Part shown: in pieces, positions 5,059 through 11,135 of the stretch
Layout: each line of letters opens with the position of its first letter
Position numbering within the stretch: the first letter of the stretch is position 1
Origin: an uncultured Bacteroides sp.
Lineage (GTDB): Bacteria > Bacteroidota > Bacteroidia > Bacteroidales > Bacteroidaceae
Direction of reading: 5' to 3'
NCBI GenBank assembly: GCA_900557355.1
Contig: USSR01000169.1
Location: 1-11,135 of the forward strand
Length of the DNA stretch: 11,135 bases
The notes under the pieces: model-generated
What the model was told of the DNA's origin: nothing
Database searches by the model: none
The model's input: the letters and a program-made list of their open reading frames with translations, nothing else
Translations under genes and position numbers: made by a program

Positions 5059-7551
5059 TCAATCCTCCTTAAAATAAAATGTTCCAAACTCTGCAATCTT
5101 CTGTATACGGTTCAGGTATTTGTTAGCAAATTCCGGACGGTTAGGTTTCTCTTCAACCGGAAAATTTGCGGGACGATCTTTTGCCACGTGACTATCTGTA
5201 TCCATAATAAGACGGATTCCTGTCACTCCGCTCTGTCTTGCAAATTCTACATAGAATGTATTGCGCCGATCCGGCCAAAACTGCTGCCCATTTACTTTCC
5301 CTCCTTTCGGATCATCTTTTGAATCATACACACGTTTCCACTGAATATCTTTAATATTGGTATACAACGTATCTATATCATCATAACTCAACTGATCATT
5401 CGTTACCTCCACCATAATATGTTGAGGATGGAAATCATATTTCTGAAAATCTTTTACATCACCATTATAAATAGATGCTTCGGAATCATAATCACCAAAC
5501 GCCACATAAACTCCATCTATATCTATTCCCGCATTTCCAGGCTGAACCACTAGAGAATAAGGGTAATCAGGGGTCTTGGCTTCATAATACAATTTGTCTA
5601 CTTTAAAAGCATATTTCTGCTCTCCGTCAAACCACTTTACATCAGTATAAGGATCGTGATAAGAGGACCAAAGTGTAGCAGGATCATTATCAAAAAGATT
5701 ATAGGGCGAACAATACGCCTCATTGTATTTATCAGGATTATCTTCTAAATTAGTCAAATGCTTGTTACCAGAGAAATTATAACTGTAATTTTTTGCCTTC
5801 AAGTTATCTCCTTCACCTGAATAAGCAACTACAGCCCAGTCAGAACGTAAATGCAGGTACGGATATTTCCCTGACAATGTTTGAAATGCCTTTCCATCAA
5901 ATACTGCAGTTTCATTTTTCTTTAATGGATTATAATCCCATATACGTTTTTCCACATGCTTATACTTGGCAGCTTCTACACGCTGTGCATCTCCTACCAT
6001 AATTCCCCAACGATCAAATAATTGAGAAAAATCGCGTTCAAAATAAGTAGTTAAACAAGTCAACATAGCATCCTGAATATTCAATCTTCGAGAGGTTGGA
6101 AACAGTTCACTCTGTTTTTTAAGAAAGCGATTGAGATAACCGAAGTATTTCCAACCATCTTTATCTGTATCAACTTGCTTATAACTCAATATAGCAGAGA
6201 AAAAAGAGAATACAGCAGGCCAAGTCTGTGCACTTCCATAATCTGACTTCACAGACTCCCCCACATTTTTATTAAATATTTTACAACTGTCCGCATTTGC
6301 AAAAGCCGCTAAATTTGTAAAGGCTGATGACATTAACTGATAAGAAGTACTAGCCATAACATTGGTTCCTTGTTTCCTACCTGAAAACAGTTTAGAAGTA
6401 TTTGTCTCTCCCCACCAATTATTTTTATATAGAAAATAATAGTTAGGCATCAGTAGATACATATCTTTAAAACTTACCAAAGTACTTACTGGGAAAGAAG
6501 TTGGGGTATACATATCTGTCTGTACCCATCCCATAATATGACAAATATTCATTGCATTTTGCTTAATCTGTTTGGGATCAGTAATAGCATCAATTACTTC
6601 TTCAGAAGACAACAGTTCAACATTGGTCGTACTGTAATATGAGAAACGTTCAGTCAGTAAATGCGCATCCAGCACCTCTCTAAATGGAAATCCTAATACA
6701 GGAAAGTCCGGATAGTTTTCCATATCTTCTCCATCAAGCCCGTAAAATTCGTTATAACAAAGCATCCAGTCATTCCACATGCGAAGAGCCTCTTCCATTT
6801 GAGTAACAAATGCTTTGCCTTTTTGCACTTTTTGCTTCATATATTTTACAGGGACTGAAAAAGCCATCTGCTCTCCCCGCAATTCTATCCATGGTACTGT
6901 TGTCTCATTTATTTTCTGTATCCACTCGTCCGCATCAGTTTCCCCCTGTATATAGTCAGGAGCTGCATACGCTCCTTTTACTTTCACAGCAATCGTTGGG
7001 GCATCAGGATTATTAGCTCCGGTACGCTTGATCCAAATATATCCACCATAAGGATTACGAATCTCATTTGTTCCCTGGAACAATGGCATAGCTGATGTTA
7101 TTTTTGCATCACGTTCTAAATACGCAGTTCCTACCAAAGAAGAAAGGTCACGTGTATGAACACCAATCTGCACAATCAATCCTTTCACATCATCATCCAA
7201 TGTCAATGTTATTTTTTCACCCGCTCCCGCATATAACCCAGTACTATAAATAGCGGGAGCCACTGCTTTCAAGTTCACTTTATCTGAAGCTATCGAATTA
7301 CGGGACAAATCTATTTTTACAATAGCCTCTTCAAGCCGTCTTTCCTTCAGCGTATCAACCAACCCGGGAAAAGCACGCGCACGATCATAATGACTAACAT
7401 CAATGCCTCCTCCTTCGTAATAATCGCCTCCAGTATCAGACACATAATCATCTGTATTGGAGATAATTCCCTCAAAGTCTTTATCTTCGCACGCTATCGC
7501 TCCCCACACAAGTCCTATGGTCAGAAGCACATAAACTATCTTATCTTTCAT
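5059..7551 (-). CDS. M60-metallopeptidase-like/discoidin surface lipoprotein, catalytic motif lost
   Basis: The protein has 830 aa. Signal peptide with lipobox AIAC (Cys21); the mature N-terminus EDKDFEG is acidic, consistent with surface export. Residues ~100-175 match the N-terminal part of M60/enhancin-like peptidases: STGLYAGAGEKITLTL, VQIGVHTRDL, then LFQGTNEIRNPYGGYIWI. Helical residues ~225-530 correspond to the catalytic region. At the place of the zinc motif HExxH-x-x-Q, the protein reads H338-I-M-G-W342-V-Q344, keeping only the first His, the Gly and the Gln. The downstream third-ligand Glu is also absent in the VSTLVSFKDMYLL segment (355-367). Residues ~590-830 form an F5/8 type C (discoidin) domain (NLFDNDPATLWSS around Asp623; FWPDRRNTFYVEF; a C-terminal strand KIAEFGTFYF). 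Active M60 proteins of gut Bacteroides cleave mucin-type glycoproteins, so this one may bind such ligands without cutting; that is inference. It starts 19 nt after the preceding gene with no strong ribosome site. Confidence 0.8.
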   Translation of the reverse strand: MKDKIVYVLLTIGLVWGAIACEDKDFEGIISNTDDYVSDTGGDYYEGGGIDVSHYDRARAFPGLVDTLKERRLEEAIVKIDLSRNSIASDKVNLKAVAPAIYSTGLYAGAGEKITLTLDDDVKGLIVQIGVHTRDLSSLVGTAYLERDAKITSAMPLFQGTNEIRNPYGGYIWIKRTGANNPDAPTIAVKVKGAYAAPDYIQGETDADEWIQKINETTVPWIELRGEQMAFSVPVKYMKQKVQKGKAFVTQMEEALRMWNDWMLCYNEFYGLDGEDMENYPDFPVLGFPFREVLDAHLLTERFSYYSTTNVELLSSEEVIDAITDPKQIKQNAMNICHIMGWVQTDMYTPTSFPVSTLVSFKDMYLLMPNYYFLYKNNWWGETNTSKLFSGRKQGTNVMASTSYQLMSSAFTNLAAFANADSCKIFNKNVGESVKSDYGSAQTWPAVFSFFSAILSYKQVDTDKDGWKYFGYLNRFLKKQSELFPTSRRLNIQDAMLTCLTTYFERDFSQLFDRWGIMVGDAQRVEAAKYKHVEKRIWDYNPLKKNETAVFDGKAFQTLSGKYPYLHLRSDWAVVAYSGEGDNLKAKNYSYNFSGNKHLTNLEDNPDKYNEAYCSPYNLFDNDPATLWSSYHDPYTDVKWFDGEQKYAFKVDKLYYEAKTPDYPYSLVVQPGNAGIDIDGVYVAFGDYDSEASIYNGDVKDFQKYDFHPQHIMVEVTNDQLSYDDIDTLYTNIKDIQWKRVYDSKDDPKGGKVNGQQFWPDRRNTFYVEFARQSGVTGIRLIMDTDSHVAKDRPANFPVEEKPNRPEFANKYLNRIQKIAEFGTFYFKED
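5064..5070 (-). promoter_or_regulatory. Strong Shine-Dalgarno deciding the downstream start
   Basis: AAGGAGG on the minus strand lies inside the last codons of the M60-like gene, 10 nt before ATG 5053 of the next gene. Strong SD sites are uncommon in Bacteroidetes. Here it marks the true start and suggests independent, efficient initiation of the last gene in addition to coupling through the 5-nt gap. Confidence 0.7.
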
Positions 7552-7570
7552 TTTCTGTAAAATTTAAGCA

Positions 7571-9526
7571 TTAATTGTTTTCGTCTGAAAGTTGAGTATA
7601 AGTTAACTTCCAAGCTTTTCCTTCCATATTCCAATCCCATCGCACAGTCTTTCCGAGCCAAGACAATACTTGACGCGAAACGTCTACTGTATTAAATGTT
7701 TTACTATAGTATGTTATGTCTGATTCGGGAATAGGATGCATACCTGAGGATATTTCACTACCCGATATCCAAGCATTAGCTACACCACGATCTATGATAA
7801 AATCATCAGAATCGTCGTTTTCTTTATTATCTTTAGCGTAATTCTTCATAATTGGCTCCAACTGATCTTCTTCCAAATCACAAGGCCAATACCCCACCAG
7901 ATTATTCCAAAGTGGATATGCATCCGCCAATTTATGTAGCTGATTCTTTCCGGCATATAATTCCACCTCCTCTGCAGACAAAGCTTTATCATAAATCTGG
8001 AGATTTGACAGATACATATAATTTTTTGCTTGCTGTCCTTTAGTATTCCTTTGGGTGTTTTGAGAATCCCTGTTCTCAGTACCTCCGATGCGTAACGGTG
8101 CCTGTTTGGATGTTGCCAGACTAGGAGTTGCAGCATACCATTTCACCATGTTAGCATTTGTCTGGCTGCTAGAGTTATTAAGTTTTCCATCCAAATATAT
8201 ACTCAACAATGTATTCACCTTCTTTTTAGGATCAGGCTCCAATGTCAATGTAACGACGTGCCATTCTCTCCAATCAAGCTCAAGAACATCTTCATTCTGA
8301 GTCTGAAAAATTGCTCTTTTATCCCCGAATCCAAAACAAATACGTCTATTACTTTTATCCTGATTAAAATGAAAAAACCATCCATTAGCTTCCTTATTAT
8401 CTTCATTCATATCAGTACTCTTAGACAAAATAATATATTTCTGGGACCCTAAAGTACTTGCTCTCAAAAAAAATTGAATCGTAATAGGAGCTATTTCTTT
8501 CGTCGTTGGATCAAAGACGAATTCTCCCATTTCCAAATTCCCCAATCGAGCTGATTCTGCATACGTTGCAGGATTCGGATATCGGTTATCGTATGAATAA
8601 ACAGGAGTATAAAAAGTATAAGCAAGTGCAGAGTTACCCGGAGTAACTTGTACGGTGGATTCCAAATCAGGATTATACATCAACGTAAACGTATTTCTTG
8701 TTCTATCTTCATAATGGGTAGCAGGAGATTCTATAGATGAATAACTCCCCCCATAATTAGAGGTAACTATAATCAGCCATCTTTCCCGAATATAGCCGGG
8801 ACGCTCTTTCAATGCATTCCAAAATTCCCCAATATAACTATCCAACTTTCCAATAGCATTTGATACATCTTCTGTCGGATCTCCATTATCTTTATAAAAA
8901 GTTCCGTCAGCCGCATCAACTACCCCTTTGAATTGTGCAACAACCAAATCGGAGGTTTGTGGTAATTGTAGTTCTTCCAAAACATGTTCTCTTACAGCCT
9001 CATCTCCTCCTACCAATGCAGGAGCATTCATATCATCTGAACTAAAAGATGCGTGAAACTGATTGCTTGCTGCATACATACTGACAGAAGCACCAGCATC
9101 CACCAGTCTTGACAAAAAATTATCCACTGTTCCGGCTTGTTCCAATTGTGTCTCTGTCTTTATACCATGTGCAGTGCTACCTGTCATCAAATTAGCCCAT
9201 CCACGTGCTCCTGTCATTTGTTCATCATTAAGCAATTTATTGGTTCCATCTGCCAATCCATAATCAGTATACATCGCGTGAGCAATCATCGTTTTCAGAT
9301 TTGGAGTCTTATCCGCATTTCTGGCTGACTGTACCGAACGCCCGGCAGCACCATCCATCACTACGAGTAATACGTGTCCCGAATCATAATTGGAGCCTGA
9401 TGCCGGATAATTATAGCGCAACGAATCTTCCATTGTACCGTCACAACTTACGGTAGACAGTAACAACATTCCCGCGATACTCCTACATACCACTTTTTTT
9501 ATCGTTTTGTAGTTCATTGTTTTCAT
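7571..9526 (-). CDS. Alkaline-phosphatase-fold/LamG surface lipoprotein (DUF4983-like), active site strongly degenerate
   Basis: The protein has 651 aa from ATG 9526. This start is preferred because AGAGGA lies 5 nt before it and it begins directly with a basic signal sequence (KTIKKVV); in-frame ATGs at 9541 and 9556 would lengthen it by 5 or 10 residues. Signal ends LLLSTVSC, lipid Cys28. Phosphatase-fold domain ~50-290: HVLLVVMDGAAG (Asp58), GWANLMTGSTAHG (109-121), GVVDAADG (Asp204), LIIVTSNYGG (251-260). LamG-like domain ~345-520 (ITIQFFLRAS; LLSIYLDGKLN; MYLSNLQIYDKALSAEEVE). DUF4983-like tail NLVGYWPCD and RQVLSWLGK. The residue ten before the LMTG glycine is Gly106 (Thr105 is adjacent), the D-x-x-G-H His is Gly208, and SDHG is SNYG (Asn257, Tyr258), so two metal ligands of one motif are gone. 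It is a paralog of the operon's last gene, separated from it by the M60-like gene. It is probably a binding protein. Confidence 0.8.
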   Translation of the reverse strand: MKTMNYKTIKKVVCRSIAGMLLLSTVSCDGTMEDSLRYNYPASGSNYDSGHVLLVVMDGAAGRSVQSARNADKTPNLKTMIAHAMYTDYGLADGTNKLLNDEQMTGARGWANLMTGSTAHGIKTETQLEQAGTVDNFLSRLVDAGASVSMYAASNQFHASFSSDDMNAPALVGGDEAVREHVLEELQLPQTSDLVVAQFKGVVDAADGTFYKDNGDPTEDVSNAIGKLDSYIGEFWNALKERPGYIRERWLIIVTSNYGGSYSSIESPATHYEDRTRNTFTLMYNPDLESTVQVTPGNSALAYTFYTPVYSYDNRYPNPATYAESARLGNLEMGEFVFDPTTKEIAPITIQFFLRASTLGSQKYIILSKSTDMNEDNKEANGWFFHFNQDKSNRRICFGFGDKRAIFQTQNEDVLELDWREWHVVTLTLEPDPKKKVNTLLSIYLDGKLNNSSSQTNANMVKWYAATPSLATSKQAPLRIGGTENRDSQNTQRNTKGQQAKNYMYLSNLQIYDKALSAEEVELYAGKNQLHKLADAYPLWNNLVGYWPCDLEEDQLEPIMKNYAKDNKENDDSDDFIIDRGVANAWISGSEISSGMHPIPESDITYYSKTFNTVDVSRQVLSWLGKTVRWDWNMEGKAWKLTYTQLSDENN

Positions 9527-9563
9527 ATTATTCCTCTTCATTTTAAGGTTACTCATTCATACC

Positions 9564-11135
9564 TCATTTTACTACATTCTTCACATCCACTTTCAACATC
9601 ACAATATTATTCATCCGTTTACCATCAAAAGAAGTGAAGTCACCAGTCAACAATAATCCGTTAGCGTAATCTGACGTTAAGGAATATTGCACATCGTACA
9701 GCTCTCCATAGAATCTGCCGGGTACATTAAATTCCTGAATGGCATTACCTTCCATATCTAAAATCAAGAATCCCTGACGAGTAATTCCTGCATATTTATT
9801 AAATGTTCCGGAAATAACAAGATGTGGTTTATGTATGTCTGAATAAGGTGTCAAATCAACTATTTTCGCAAAATTAGGTCTTCCGCCTTCCATTGCTTTT
9901 AGTTCGAATTCCATATCAAAAGTACCATCAACATTCAATACCGCTAATCCTGGAACAGATTTTCCATTAAAAGTAGTAAAAGCACCCACAATCACAATAC
10001 GCTCTTGTGCAATTCCTTCTCCATCAACATAAGAGGTATAAGTTATTTTATTTATCTCTCCGTCAGCACCTGCACCTACATTCGCACTGAAAGTATCATC
10101 CATTATTCCATCCTTATCCAGCTTTACAATATTATTAATAGCTTTACCATCAAATGCCGTCAAATCACCGACAATAATGATCGACTCATCATTTGTCATA
10201 CATGCATCTTTTATTTCTCCATCGGCTCCCGGCAATGCTTCTTCTTCTGGATTAACGCTACTCCGACGATATTCCAAATCCAAAGTTCCGTATTCATCCA
10301 TCCTCATCACTGATTTAATTTTCGTATATATCTCGGCCGGAATAATAGCCTTACCATTCGCGCTACAGGTCGTATTTTCATAGTCCGTGTATACATGCCA
10401 CCTAGAATTAGTAACAGCTATTATTTTTCCATCTGTTGTACTGAAAGCACGTATAATTCCATTTAACATGTCTGTACCTCCATTAAAAACCGGAATATTG
10501 ATCTCTTTCATATTACCATCAGGATCCGGAAATTTTCTTTTCTCCGTCAGAACTGTCATATCACTATTTACTAAAAGCACATTTCTAAAATTAAATCCAT
10601 CCAACGTCACAGAGGACCATCTTTCATAATCATTAAACCAACCACATGCTTTTGGTGATTCTTTATCTGCTTTCCAAGAATCCATACCACTCAACTTAGC
10701 AGCATAAGAAGAAGTCGTATTTCCATCATTAACATATATACGCCCATATATTCCATATTTAAGCGCAAACTTATTAGCTGTACCAAAATTCACTAACCCT
10801 TTTTCATTATTGACCATCAAAAGTCCAGCATACCAGCTATTTTTACTTTGCTCAAAATCACCACACAGATAAAATTCTGTAGTTTGTTGTGTATTACCAG
10901 ACCAAGGTACACAAGCAAAAATAGAGCCGTAACTAGGACCAGTCTTATAGTACTCAAATCCCTGATCAACAGATACGCTACCTGATACATTAAAATAAGG
11001 TCCGTAAAAGATCTGATTCTCCAATACTAAATAAGTGGTTCCCGAGCTTACATTTTCCGGTATAATGATAGTTAATGTAGAATCAGTAGCAGCCGCAATC
11101 TCACATTGTTCATCAGATATATAAAATTCAAAAAG
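9564..11135 (-). CDS. TIG-domain/delta-60 beta-propeller surface protein (5' end outside window)
   Basis: The frame is open through the window edge; 523 residues are visible, and the N-terminus with any signal lies upstream. A start at 11024 would be a TTG in the middle of a domain and is rejected. The first ~50 visible residues (FISDEQCEIAAATDSTLTI, IPENVSSGTTY, GPYFNV) are the second half of an IPT/TIG immunoglobulin-like domain with its conserved 'vP...sG' turn. Residues ~50-220 are a middle region resembling DUF5008-type proteins. From ~225 to the end come delta-60/DUF5122-like repeats, best seen at GDLTAFDGKAINNIVKL (~323), GAFTTFNGKSVPGLAVL (~384), GTFNKYAGITRQGFLIL (~443) and GDFTSFDGKRMNNIVML (~498), with a weaker one before them. 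Such repeats build beta-propellers. It is the first visible gene of the operon, 37 nt before the next start. Proteins of this design commonly follow SusC/SusD pairs, which suggests a surface glycan- or protein-binding role. Confidence 0.75.
   Translation of the reverse strand, partial: LFEFYISDEQCEIAAATDSTLTIIIPENVSSGTTYLVLENQIFYGPYFNVSGSVSVDQGFEYYKTGPSYGSIFACVPWSGNTQQTTEFYLCGDFEQSKNSWYAGLLMVNNEKGLVNFGTANKFALKYGIYGRIYVNDGNTTSSYAAKLSGMDSWKADKESPKACGWFNDYERWSSVTLDGFNFRNVLLVNSDMTVLTEKRKFPDPDGNMKEINIPVFNGGTDMLNGIIRAFSTTDGKIIAVTNSRWHVYTDYENTTCSANGKAIIPAEIYTKIKSVMRMDEYGTLDLEYRRSSVNPEEEALPGADGEIKDACMTNDESIIIVGDLTAFDGKAINNIVKLDKDGIMDDTFSANVGAGADGEINKITYTSYVDGEGIAQERIVIVGAFTTFNGKSVPGLAVLNVDGTFDMEFELKAMEGGRPNFAKIVDLTPYSDIHKPHLVISGTFNKYAGITRQGFLILDMEGNAIQEFNVPGRFYGELYDVQYSLTSDYANGLLLTGDFTSFDGKRMNNIVMLKVDVKNVVK

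Noticed and set aside
5054..5062. TTG at 5062 as start of the last operon gene
   Set aside because: It lies 1 nt from the AAGGAGG site and overlaps the previous stop; ATG 5053 has proper spacing.
2779..10629. Numerous 60-110-codon plus-strand ORFs inside the operon region
   Set aside because: They are antisense to well-supported genes, rich in Ser/His/Ile as expected from the complement, and lack ribosome sites.
11022..11024. TTG at 11024 as start of the propeller protein
   Set aside because: The frame continues open to the window edge and the upstream residues complete a TIG domain, so the codon is an internal Leu.

Overview
The window looks like chromosomal DNA of a gut Bacteroides (or a close Bacteroidales relative). 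It is AT-rich. It carries a good match to the Bacteroides promoter -7 box TAnnTTTG. Several lipoproteins have an acidic stretch right after the lipidated Cys, and the gene set (TIG/beta-propeller, alkaline-phosphatase-like/LamG and M60-like/discoidin lipoproteins in one operon) is typical of Sus-like outer-surface loci. No rRNA, tRNA, CRISPR array or transposase was found.

Layout. Positions 1-333 (+) hold the end of an HU-type DNA-binding protein with a winged-helix tail. Positions 334-605 are intergenic, with two tiny overlapping ORFs, a pyrimidine-rich run and a good promoter. Positions 606-1032 (+) are a decayed lipoprotein gene resembling the N-terminus of Bacteroides transglutaminase-like lipoproteins. 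It has lost its start codon, is shifted by one base and is truncated. Positions 1033-1494 hold no convincing protein gene but contain a compact nested inverted-repeat element (1266-1394) bracketed by two short hairpins. A small lipoprotein (1495-1899, +) converges on and overlaps an unrecognised exported helical protein (1862-2749, -).

Positions 2882-11135 (-) are one tightly packed operon entering the window from its right edge. In transcription order it encodes a TIG plus delta-60/beta-propeller protein (partial), an alkaline-phosphatase-fold/LamG lipoprotein, an M60-metallopeptidase-like/discoidin lipoprotein, and a second alkaline-phosphatase-fold/LamG lipoprotein. Gaps are 37, 19 and 5 nt. 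A long stem-loop follows the last gene, and its only non-Watson-Crick pairs are G-U wobbles in the minus-strand transcript.

The most interesting point is that all three 'enzyme' folds appear catalytically dead. The M60 HExxH position reads HIMGW. The SDHG metal motif of the phosphatase fold reads SNHG in one paralog and SNYG in the other, and the D-x-x-G-H His is gone in both. Together with LamG, discoidin, TIG and propeller modules, this suggests a cell-surface binding apparatus built from pseudo-enzymes, perhaps for mucin-type or other glycoprotein ligands. The SusC/SusD pair expected with such a set would lie upstream, outside the window; that is inference.
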